From Olsenella uli (lineage in GTDB: Bacteria > Actinomycetota > Coriobacteriia > Coriobacteriales > Atopobiaceae), in contig NZ_CAAKON010000040.1 in assembly GCF_901212655.1 (NCBI RefSeq), positions 1-22,056 on the forward strand: a DNA stretch of 22,056 nt, given 5' to 3'. Made by a program: the position numbers and the translations under genes. Below are positions 1-8,600 of the stretch, one piece after another. Under the pieces are notes generated by a model. It had not been told where the DNA came from and did no database searches. It was given only the letters and a program-made list of their open reading frames with translations. Numbering within the stretch: the stretch's first letter is position 1; the number at the start of each line of letters is the position of its first letter.

Positions 1-84
1 GGCTCGAGTGGCGGCACCGGCGGCGGCAACGAGGGCTCCCGGGGTACGACCACACCCCAGCCGACACCCACGCCATCCCAGTAG
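1..84 (+). CDS. C-terminal end of an unidentified protein (possibly a penicillin-binding protein)
   Basis: Only the last 27 codons are present, read in frame 1 to a TAG at 82-84. The visible tail begins GSSGGTGGG and ends TTTPQPTPTPSQ: Gly/Ser-rich, then a Thr/Pro repeat. Such low-complexity tails are common at the C-terminus of class A penicillin-binding proteins and other extracytoplasmic proteins of Gram-positive bacteria, but nothing catalytic is visible, so the family is a guess. A strong intrinsic terminator follows 35 bp after the stop and agrees with a plus-strand gene ending here. Confidence 0.55.
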   Translation, partial: GSSGGTGGGNEGSRGTTTPQPTPTPSQ

Positions 85-119
85 GCCACGGCAAGGCCGC
101 ATCACCATCGGCAACGAAC

Positions 120-158
120 GGGCGCCCGGCCGAATCGATTTCGGTCGGGCGCCCTTTT
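120..158 (+). terminator. Intrinsic terminator after the partial left-edge gene
   Basis: A 15-bp stem (120-134 with 140-154) contains one G-U pair and closes on a 5-base loop. It is followed by TTTT at 155-158. It sits just downstream of the plus-strand stop at 84. Confidence 0.88.
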
Positions 159-332
159 CATGACGTGAATTCGTAACTCCCGGCAACAAGGCAAGAGACT
201 GTCCGCGCGCGCCGCTGTCGACGCGCCTCTTGCCCCATCATTCTCCCGGGCGGGCTCAACGCGTCGCTCGACCCCGCACCGCGCCTGGATACATTCAGAA
301 CCTCGCACAACACACGCCAATCAGGCTCATCA

Positions 333-370
333 CACAAGAAAGGCGCCCCCGCCCATGGAGCGGGAGCGCC
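333..370 (-). terminator. Intrinsic terminator of argH
   Basis: Read on the minus strand, a hairpin at 370-342 has GGCGCTCCCGC-type and GCGGGGGCGCC-type arms. It relies on G-U pairs that form only in the minus-strand RNA, and is followed by the T-rich tail TTTCTT. It lies 27 bp beyond the argH stop. Confidence 0.8.
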
Positions 371-396
371 AAAGTCAAGCCCTTGTGGCCAAAGTC

Positions 397-1866
397 CTAG
401 CGCGCAAGAGCCGCCTCGTTGCGCCCGTAGGCGGCCTTGGCCTCCTCCAGCTGCACCTTCACCGCGTCGTGGCCGGTTCCGCCGTACGTGGTGCGGCGAC
501 GCACGATATTGTCGATGTCGAGCGCCGCGTGGGCATCGCCCTCGAACAGTTCGGAGTAGCTGCGGAGCTCGTCGGTCGTGAGCTGCTGGAGCGTCACGCC
601 CTCACGCACGCAGTCGCCCACGATGCGGCCCACCACGGCGTGCGCCTGACGGAAGGGCAGGCCCTTGCCCACCAGGTAGTCCGCGAGGTCTGTGGCCGCC
701 ATGTAGCCCTCGTGCGAGGCCTCGCGCAGGCGCTCGTCCTTGAAGGCACAGGTGGCGAGCATGCCGGTGCAAGCCATGAGGGAGCCCAGGACGGTGTCGG
801 CCGCGTCGAACAGCGGCTCCTTGTCCTCCTGGAGGTCCTTGTCGTAGGTGAGCGGCGTTCCCTTGACGGTCATGAGCAGGCCCATGAGGTCGCCGGCCAC
901 GCGGCCGCTCTTGCCGCGCACGAGCTCGGCGAAGTCTGGGTTCTTCTTCTGCGGCATGATCGAGGAGCCAGTGGAGTGGGCGTCGTCCATCTCCACGAAC
1001 GCGAACTCGGCCGTGCTCCAGATGACCAGCTCCTCGCACAGACGGGAGAGGTGAACCTGGCAGACGCTGGCCGCATAGATAAAGTCCAGCAGGTAGTCAC
1101 GGTCGGACACGGAGTCCATCGAGTTGTTCGTGGCCGCGTCAAAGCCGAGGGCGGCGCTCGTCATCTGACGGTCGAGCGGATAGGTGGTGCCGGCGAGCGC
1201 GGCTGAGCCCAGGGGGCAGCGGTTCGCGGCGGCACGGGCGGCCTGGAAGCGGCGGAAATCGCGGTCGAGCATCCAGAAGTACGCAAGCAGGTGGTGCGAG
1301 AGCAGCACGGGCTGCGCCGGCTGCATGTGGGTGTAACCCGGCATGACCACGCCAAACTCGCCCTCGGCGCGCTCGAGCACCACGGCCTGCATCTTGGCGA
1401 TGGCCTCGAGCACCTCATCGGCAAGGTCGCGCGCGATCATGTGCGTGTCCACCGCGGTCTGGTCGTTGCGGGAGCGACCCGTGTGGAGACGGCCGCCCGC
1501 GGGTCCGACGCGCTCGGTGAGCACGCGCTCGATGGCCATGTGGATGTCCTCGTCGCGGTCGACGTCGAACGAGAACTCGCCACGTTCGATCTCGCCGGCA
1601 ATCTCGTCGAGGCCCTCGCGGATGAGCCTCTCGTCCTCGGCCGAAATCACGCCCTGGTGGGCAAGCATGGCGGCATGCGCCTTGGAGCCACGGATGTCCT
1701 GGCGCCACATGCGCTTGTCGAACGGAAGCGACGCGCCAAAGCGCTCGAGCTCGCCGGTGGGCGCGGCCGAGAAACGGCCTCCCCACAACGGCTTGGGCTC
1801 TGTGCCCTCCCCCGCTGCCTGCGCCCCGTTGGTTGCCGTGACCTCTTTGGCCTTGGAATCCGCCAT
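397..1866 (-). CDS. argH: Argininosuccinate lyase
   Basis: Cytoplasmic homotetrameric enzyme that splits argininosuccinate into arginine and fumarate, the last step of arginine synthesis. The 489-residue product carries the fumarase/aspartase superfamily signature GSSIMPQKKNP at residues 300-310, which includes the mobile-loop catalytic serine. It also has HTGRSRNDQ at 128-136 and the catalytic-histidine motif YTHMQPAQP at 178-186. The usual family length is about 460; the excess is a 25-residue Ala/Glu/Gly-rich N-terminal lead before the conserved LWGGRF. The ATG at 1866 is preceded by AAGGGGAG about 8 bases upstream, which supports the long start. It follows argG on the same strand after a 201-bp gap containing a hairpin, so it may have its own promoter. 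Confidence 0.96.
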   Translation of the reverse strand: MADSKAKEVTATNGAQAAGEGTEPKPLWGGRFSAAPTGELERFGASLPFDKRMWRQDIRGSKAHAAMLAHQGVISAEDERLIREGLDEIAGEIERGEFSFDVDRDEDIHMAIERVLTERVGPAGGRLHTGRSRNDQTAVDTHMIARDLADEVLEAIAKMQAVVLERAEGEFGVVMPGYTHMQPAQPVLLSHHLLAYFWMLDRDFRRFQAARAAANRCPLGSAALAGTTYPLDRQMTSAALGFDAATNNSMDSVSDRDYLLDFIYAASVCQVHLSRLCEELVIWSTAEFAFVEMDDAHSTGSSIMPQKKNPDFAELVRGKSGRVAGDLMGLLMTVKGTPLTYDKDLQEDKEPLFDAADTVLGSLMACTGMLATCAFKDERLREASHEGYMAATDLADYLVGKGLPFRQAHAVVGRIVGDCVREGVTLQQLTTDELRSYSELFEGDAHAALDIDNIVRRRTTYGGTGHDAVKVQLEEAKAAYGRNEAALAR

Positions 1867-1933
1867 CTACCCGCTCCCCTTGTTGTCAGCTTGCCGTAGG
1901 GCATCCATGGTACTCGCCCTTCCCCGGGCGCAC

Positions 1934-1951
1934 ACGCATGAATGCGTATCG
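1934..1951 (-). promoter_or_regulatory. Possible ArgR operator upstream of argH
   Basis: ACGCAT-GA-ATGCGT at 1934-1947 is a perfect 6-bp inverted repeat about 70 bp upstream of the argH start. It overlaps CATGAAT at 1937-1943, which matches the left half of the ArgR/AhrC consensus (CATGAAT...ATTCA). The right half matches poorly. Its position before an arginine gene in a window that also encodes ArgR makes an operator plausible, not shown. Confidence 0.35.
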
Positions 1952-1995
1952 GATTTGCAACTTGTTCCTACCGGCCTGCGCGCCAGGACAGCAAG

Positions 1996-2031
1996 GGGCG
2001 GACGCCGGAGCCCCCACTCCGACGCCCGCCC
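1996..2031 (-). terminator. Hairpin after argG, probable terminator or attenuator
   Basis: Arms at 1996-2010 and 2017-2031 form a 15-bp stem around a 6-base loop. The two non-Watson-Crick positions are G-U pairs only in minus-strand RNA, so the structure belongs to the argG transcript. The following tract (TTGCTGT) is a weak U-run, so termination may be partial and some read-through into argH is possible. Confidence 0.6.
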
Positions 2032-2067
2032 ACGAGCGCACTCGTTTTGGATCGCTAGCCGCGGCGT

Positions 2068-3396
<1,329 letters not shown>

Positions 3397-3462
3397 GTGA
3401 GACTCCCTTTGTTGCTAGCTGTTGGTATCTGGGGTCGACGGCTGAAACCGCCGGCAGGTTTG

Positions 3463-3897
3463 CTACTTCTTGACGTTCCTGAGCTTGTTGACGAGTGCTT
3501 CGAGCGAGGCAGCCTCCTCGTCCGTGAGGCAGACGACCATGATGGTGTCGTCGCCCGCGATAGAGCCGGCGACGTCGGGCAGTTGCGCGTCGTCGATGGC
3601 GGCGGCGACGCCCTGCGCCGTGCCCGCCTGGCTGCGAATGACCACGATGTTGTTGGCCCTCACGACGCCCGTGACGAGCTCGGACACCATGCGCTGGAGG
3701 TGGAGGTCCTCGGAGAGGACGTAGACCCCCTCGGGCAGCTTGCGAAGGCCCATATCGGCGATGTCGCGCGAGATGGTGGCCTGCGTGCAGGTGTACCCGA
3801 GTGCCTCGAGCTCCTCCACGAGGGCGCGCTGGGTCTTAATAGACTTGTTGCGCACGATGTCTCGGATGGCATCCTGCCTGTTGTTGCGACGCTTCAT
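3463..3897 (-). CDS. argR: Arginine repressor ArgR
   Basis: Hexameric, arginine-responsive transcription factor that represses arginine synthesis genes. The 144-residue product has an N-terminal winged helix with the DNA-contacting serine-arginine pair in TISRDI (residues 41-46). Its C-terminal domain carries the oligomerization and arginine-binding motif GTAQGVAAAIDD (92-103) and the GDD at 115-117. The ATG at 3897 is preferred over the in-frame ATG at 3918 because AAGGGGA lies upstream of the former, while the latter has no ribosome binding site and falls inside an inverted repeat. It heads a probable argR-argG unit and probably regulates itself and argH. Confidence 0.95.
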   Translation of the reverse strand: MKRRNNRQDAIRDIVRNKSIKTQRALVEELEALGYTCTQATISRDIADMGLRKLPEGVYVLSEDLHLQRMVSELVTGVVRANNIVVIRSQAGTAQGVAAAIDDAQLPDVAGSIAGDDTIMVVCLTDEEAASLEALVNKLRNVKK

Positions 3898-3913
3898 TGC
3901 GAGTTGGTCCCCT

Positions 3914-3939
3914 TGCATTGAGATTCACAGCGCAATGCA
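3914..3939 (-). promoter_or_regulatory. Probable ARG box and inverted repeat at the argR start
   Basis: On the minus strand TGTGAATCTCAATGCA (3929-3914) matches the ArgR consensus TGAAT-N4-ATTCA at 9 of 10 core positions. The same place carries TGCATTG (3914-3920) and CAATGCA (3933-3939), a 7-bp inverted repeat with a 12-base spacer. It lies within 45 bp upstream of the argR start and downstream of an AT-rich promoter-like stretch at 3940-3992. Autoregulation of argR is the natural reading. Confidence 0.55.
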
Positions 3940-3992
3940 TATTAGCACGATAAGATACATAAATACTGAGAATTTTTGACTAAATATAAGAA
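3940..3992 (-). promoter_or_regulatory. AT-rich promoter region of argR
   Basis: This is by far the most AT-rich segment of the window and lies immediately upstream of argR. Minus-strand hexamers such as TATCTT and TAATAT are possible -10 elements, but no pair with a convincing -35 stands out. The exact promoter is therefore not assigned. Confidence 0.45.
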
Positions 3993-4029
3993 ACGGGTTG
4001 TACGTGGCCTCTCGCCGCGCACAACCCGT
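3986..4029 (-). terminator. Intrinsic terminator of the gltBD operon
   Basis: ACGGGTTGT at 3993-4001 pairs with ACAACCCGT at 4021-4029, extended inward by further pairs. In minus-strand RNA the hairpin is followed by TTTCTTAT. It lies about 160 bp beyond the gltD stop, after the TGAGTCA repeat region. Confidence 0.7.
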
Positions 4030-4037
4030 CTCTCTCG

Positions 4038-4175
4038 ATGAGTCACCCTGTCCCTCGTCTGCCGTCTACTCTGACTCATTTTTCAAACAAGGACCAGCAG
4101 CCCGTCAATGGGCCGGCCTGTCAGATAAATGAGTCAAAGTAGACGGCAGACTGACTCATTTGGCAGGCCGACCCA
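4038..4175. repeat. Nested inverted repeats built on TGAGTCA/TGACTCA
   Basis: Two 24-bp arms at 4058-4081 and 4127-4150 are inverted copies with one mismatch; the outer ends read TCTGCC and GGCAGA. The heptamer TGAGTCA or its complement occurs four times: 4040-4046, 4072-4078, 4130-4136 and 4152-4158. The third copy can pair with the second or, alternatively, with the fourth in a second fold spanning 4110-4175 whose outer arms are TGGGCCGGCC and its near-complement. The two folds exclude each other. The region is non-coding and lies 3' of gltD. Confidence 0.8.
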
Positions 4176-4188
4176 GTACCCGGCAGAG

Positions 4189-5676
4189 TTAGAGGCCGAG
4201 GGCCTCGGCAACCTCGCCGGCGCAGGCAAGAGCATCTGCCATGGAGGTCACTACGAGCGTCGAGCCGTTGCGCGCATCGCCCGCGGCGAACACCTTGGCG
4301 CAGGCGCCTTCCGCCACCAGCTGCGCACGGTGCGAGGAGCGCTCGACCATGACTGGCAGGGGTCGGCCCTTCTCGGCCATCTTGACGCCAAAGGCGTCGA
4401 GCACGCCGTGCTCGGGGCCCGTGAAGCCGCAGGCGATGAGCACGAGCTGGGCCGGAACCTCGCGCTCGGTCTCGGCCTTGCGCTCGGGCTTGCCGGCGCT
4501 CCAATCGAGGTCCACCACGCGAAGGCCACGCACAGATCCCGCCTCGTCGAAGAGCACCTCGAGGGTGTCGACCCCCCACTCGCGCATCTCGCCACCGGTG
4601 AGCGCGATGGCCTCCTGCTGGCCGTAGTCGGTCTTCTTGACGTTGGGCCACTCCGGCCACTGGTTCGTGGGAGCCGGCTTCTCGGGCGGGCAGCTCAGGA
4701 ACTCGTACTGGCGCACGGAGCGGGCGCCCTGGCGCACGGCGGTGCCGAGGCAGTCGTTGCCCGTGTCGCCGCCGCCAATGACGATGACGTCCTTGCCGTG
4801 CGCGTCGATGGCGGGCGTGCCGCCGTCGAGCACGGAGCGCGTGGCGCTCGTGAGGTAGTCCACGGCATAGACCACGCCGCCCGAGGCAAGGCCCTCGTCA
4901 TAGCCCTTCGCACCCAGGCCGCGCGGCGCGCAGGCGCCGGCCGCCACGACCACCGCGTCGAACTCCTTGGCGAGCGCAGAGGCCACCTTGGGGTCTGCCG
5001 CATCCGTGTTGAGGCGGAACTCGATGCCGAGGGACTCCATGAACTCCGTGCGGCGCGTCACGACGTCCTTTTCGAGCTTCATGTTGGGGATGCCATACAT
5101 GAGCAGGCCGCCGGCACGGTCGTGACGCTCCACCACCGTCACGCGTGCGCCGCGGCAGGCGAGCTCCCAGGCAGCCACGAGGCCGGCCGGGCCAGAGCCC
5201 ACCACGGCCACGCTCGGCGCATCCGGACGGGCAGCCGCAAACTTGGCCGGGCCGCCGTGGGCCCACTGCCAGTCGGAGATGGCGCGCTCGTTGTCGTGGA
5301 TGGTCTCGGGCTCGTCGGCGCGGCCAAGGTTGCAGGCCGCCTCGCAGAGCGCGGGGCACACGCGACTCGTGAACTCGGGCATCGGCGAGGTGAGCGACAG
5401 GCGCTCGGCCGCCTCGGCCCAAAGGCCACGGTACACAAGGTCGTTCCACTCGGGAATGAGGTTGTGCAGCGGGCAGCCGCTCGGGCGCGCCTTGCCAAAC
5501 CCAATGCCCGTCTGGCAGAACGCGACGCCGCACATCATGCAGCGGCTCGCCTGCACGCGCTGCTCCTCAGGCGTGAGCAGCGTGTAGAGCTCCTTGTAGT
5601 CGGCCGTGCGCTCGGCTACCGGGCGCAGGCCGTGAGCACGGCGACCGTGCTCGAGAAATGCTCCGGGCTTGCCCAT
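4189..5676 (-). CDS. gltD: Glutamate synthase small (beta) subunit
   Basis: Takes electrons from NADPH through FAD and iron-sulfur clusters to the large subunit, which makes glutamate from 2-oxoglutarate and glutamine. The 495-residue product shows the N-terminal [4Fe-4S] cysteines C46, C49, C54 and C68, and a second group at C107, C111 and C115. An FAD Rossmann loop VGSGPAG lies near 159-165, and the nucleotide loop GGGDTG at 301-306. The ATG at 5676 is chosen because it begins the conserved MGKPGAFLE and has GGGGAGGA upstream; the open frame extending upstream to 5757 lies inside gltB. Only one base separates it from the gltB stop (TAG-C-ATG), which indicates translational coupling. Confidence 0.97.
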   Translation of the reverse strand: MGKPGAFLEHGRRAHGLRPVAERTADYKELYTLLTPEEQRVQASRCMMCGVAFCQTGIGFGKARPSGCPLHNLIPEWNDLVYRGLWAEAAERLSLTSPMPEFTSRVCPALCEAACNLGRADEPETIHDNERAISDWQWAHGGPAKFAAARPDAPSVAVVGSGPAGLVAAWELACRGARVTVVERHDRAGGLLMYGIPNMKLEKDVVTRRTEFMESLGIEFRLNTDAADPKVASALAKEFDAVVVAAGACAPRGLGAKGYDEGLASGGVVYAVDYLTSATRSVLDGGTPAIDAHGKDVIVIGGGDTGNDCLGTAVRQGARSVRQYEFLSCPPEKPAPTNQWPEWPNVKKTDYGQQEAIALTGGEMREWGVDTLEVLFDEAGSVRGLRVVDLDWSAGKPERKAETEREVPAQLVLIACGFTGPEHGVLDAFGVKMAEKGRPLPVMVERSSHRAQLVAEGACAKVFAAGDARNGSTLVVTSMADALACAGEVAEALGL

Positions 5677-5677
5677 G

Positions 5678-8600
5678 CTAGTTCCTCCCCGTGATCTTGT
5701 CGAAGGCCACCTGCAGGGCCTCCTCGTGCGACTTGCCCTCGCCCTCGGCCTTGGCAACGGCCTCGAGCACGCGCTTGTAGTCGCGCGGGATCACCTTCAC
5801 GAACTTCCGCTCGTAGGCGCGGAAGCGATACAGCATCTTGATGCCGCGCGGGCTGGCCGTACGGCGGACGTGCTCCTCGATGAGGTCGCGAATCTGCTCG
5901 AGCTCCTCCTCGCTCGGATGCTCCAACTCAACCATGTCGAGGTTGCAGTTGTCCTTAAGCGTGCCGAACTCATCGAAGACATAGGCCACGCCACCGCTCA
6001 TGCCCGCGGCGAAGTTCATGCCAACCTCGCCGAGGATGAGGGCCACGCCACCGGTCATGTACTCGCAGCCGTGGTTGCCCACGCCCTCGCAGACCACCGT
6101 GGCGCCGGAGTTGCGGACGGCGAAGCGCTGGCCGGCAAGGCCGTTCACGAAGCCGCGACCGCTCGTGGCGCCGTAGAAGGCCACGTTGCCAATTGCCATG
6201 TTCTCGTCGAACTTGTAGTTGGAGCGCTCGGGCGGACGCACCGAGACCACACCGCCGGAAAGGCCCTTGCCGAAGTAGTCGTTGGCGTCACCCTCGATGT
6301 TGAGCGTGATGCCTGCCGGCAGGAAGGCACCGAAGCTCTGGCCGCCGGAACCCTCGCAGTCGATGGTGATGGATCCCTCGGGCAGGCCCTCGGGATGGGC
6401 CTTGGTCACCTCGGAGCCAAGCATGGTGCCCACGCAGCGGTTGACGTTGGCGATGTCGGCATGGAAGCGAATCGGCTCGAGGTGGGCGCGCGCGTCTGCC
6501 GTGTATGGGATGAAGAGCGTGGAGTCCAGAGCGCGGTCGAGCTCCAAGTCCGGGGCCATGGAGGGCAGGAAGTGGTGAGCCTCGGCGCCCGGGATGGACT
6601 TGCCGTACTCGTTGGTGCCGTTGGCGAGCACGCGGGAGAGATCGACGGTGTTGGCCTTCCAGTTGCCCTCGACCTCGACCTGGCGCAGGCACTCGGGGTG
6701 ACCGACCATCTCGTCGACGGTGCGGAAGCCCAGGCTCGCCATGATCTCGCGGAGCTCTGCCGCCGTGAAGCGCATGAAGTTCTCGACCTGCTCCGGCTTG
6801 CCGGCAAAGCGGCCGCGCAGGGTGCAGTTCTGCGTGGCGATGCCGGCCGGGCAGGTGTCCTGCTGGCAGTCGCGCTGCATGAGGCAGCCCATGGCCACGA
6901 GCGGCATGGTGGCGAAGCCAAACTCCTCGGCGCCGAGCAGGCACGCCATGGCCACGTCGCGGCCGTCCATGAGCTTGCCGTCCGTCTCCACGACCACACG
7001 AGAGCGCAGGCCGTTGAGCAGCAGCGTCTGCTGGGTCTCAGCAAGGCCAATCTCAAATGGGATGCCCGCGTGGTAGATGGAGTCGCGCGGGGCCGCGCCA
7101 GTGCCGCCGTTGTGGCCGGAGATGGTGATCTTGTCAGCGCCGCCCTTGGCAACGCCGGTGGCGATGGTACCCACGCCGGCGAGCGCGCAGAGCTTCACGG
7201 AGATGCGGGCACCGGGGTTGGCGTTCTTGAGGTCGAAGATGAGCTCTGCCAGGTCCTCGATGGAGTAGATGTCGTGGTGCGGCGGAGGCGAGATCAGGCC
7301 CACGCCGGGCGTGGACTGACGCACCTCGGCCACCCACGGGTAGACCTTCTTGCCGGGCAGGTGACCACCCTCGCCGGGCTTGGCACCCTGGGCCATCTTG
7401 ATCTGGATCTCGATGGCGCTAGAGAGGTAGCGGCTCGTGACGCCGAAGCGGCCCGAGGCAACCTGCTTGATGGCGGAGTTCTTGGAGTCGCCGTTGGGCA
7501 GAGGCACCTCGCGCGCCGGGTCCTCGCCGCCCTCGCCGGTGTTGGAGCGACCGTGCAGGCGGTTCATGGCGATGGCGAGGGTCTCGTGGGCCTCCTTGGA
7601 GATGGAGCCGAAGCTCATGGCGCCGGTGTTGAAGCGCTTGACGATCTCGTCGACGGGCTCGACCTCGTCCAGCGGCACGGGCGTGCGGCCGGCGGCGTCG
7701 AAGTCCATGAGGTCGCGCAGGGTCACGGCGCGGCCGGGACGGTGCACCAGGCGGCCGTACTCGCGGAAGAGCTCCATGTCGCCCTCGTCACAGGCCCGCT
7801 GCAAGAGGTAGATCGCCTTGGGCTCGATGAGGTGCTCCTCGCCCGTGAGCGGACGCCACTTGGTGAGGCCGAGAGACGGCAGCTGGTTGGGTGCGGGACT
7901 CTTGCGGATGGCGAGGGCCTTGTCGTAGCGCTCGTCCTCCTCGCGCTGGATACCGTCCAGGCCAAGGCCGCCCACGCTCGTGGTGGTGCTGGTGAAGCAG
8001 CGGTCCACGACGCCCTCGTTGAGGCCGATGATCTCGAATATCTGCGCGGAGTGGTAGCCCTGGAAGGTAGAGATGCCCATCTTGGACATGATCGAGGTGA
8101 TGCCCGCCGTCACGGCCTTGTCGTAGTTGGCGATGGCGTCCTCGGGCTCGAGCGCGATGGCGCCCTTGGCGCACAGGTCGCGGATGCACTCGTGGGCCAT
8201 GTAGGGGTAGATGCCGCTCGCGGAGTAGCCCACGAGGCAGGCGAAGTCGTGCGAGGCCAGGGCGTCGCCGGTCTCCACCACGATGTCGGCGAGCATGCGG
8301 GTGCCCGTGCGAATCAGGTGGTTGTGGACGCTGCCCAGGGCCAGCAGGCTCGGGATGGGTACCTCGTCGGCGGCGGCGCGGTCGGAGATCACGACGATGG
8401 TCGTGCCCTCGCGCACGGCGGCCTCGATGTCGCGATCGAGTTGGTCGAGGGCGGCCTCGAGCGCGCCCTCCCCCGCGTCGCGGCGATAGACGGCGTGGAA
8501 GACCTGGGTCTTGAAGCCCGCGCGGTCGATGGCGCAGATGCGGCGGAACGCGTCATGGGTGAGCATCGGTCCCCGCAGGCGCACGAGGCGGCAGGTGTCG

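Larger units (their letters stand above)
85..396. other. Intergenic region between convergent genes, no gene seen
   Basis: This 312-bp stretch lies between the left-edge plus-strand gene and the minus-strand argH. It contains the plus-strand terminator at 120-158 and the minus-strand argH terminator at 333-370. The remainder (about 160-330) shows no start with a ribosome binding site, no tRNA-like fold and no obvious promoter. A short open frame at 102-320 on the minus strand lies over the terminator and is judged spurious. Confidence 0.6.

Noticed and set aside
4058..4150. Miniature transposable element with 24-bp terminal inverted repeats
   Set aside because: No flanking target duplication is visible, and the internal TGAGTCA nesting is not typical. 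It is kept only as one possible explanation for the repeat.
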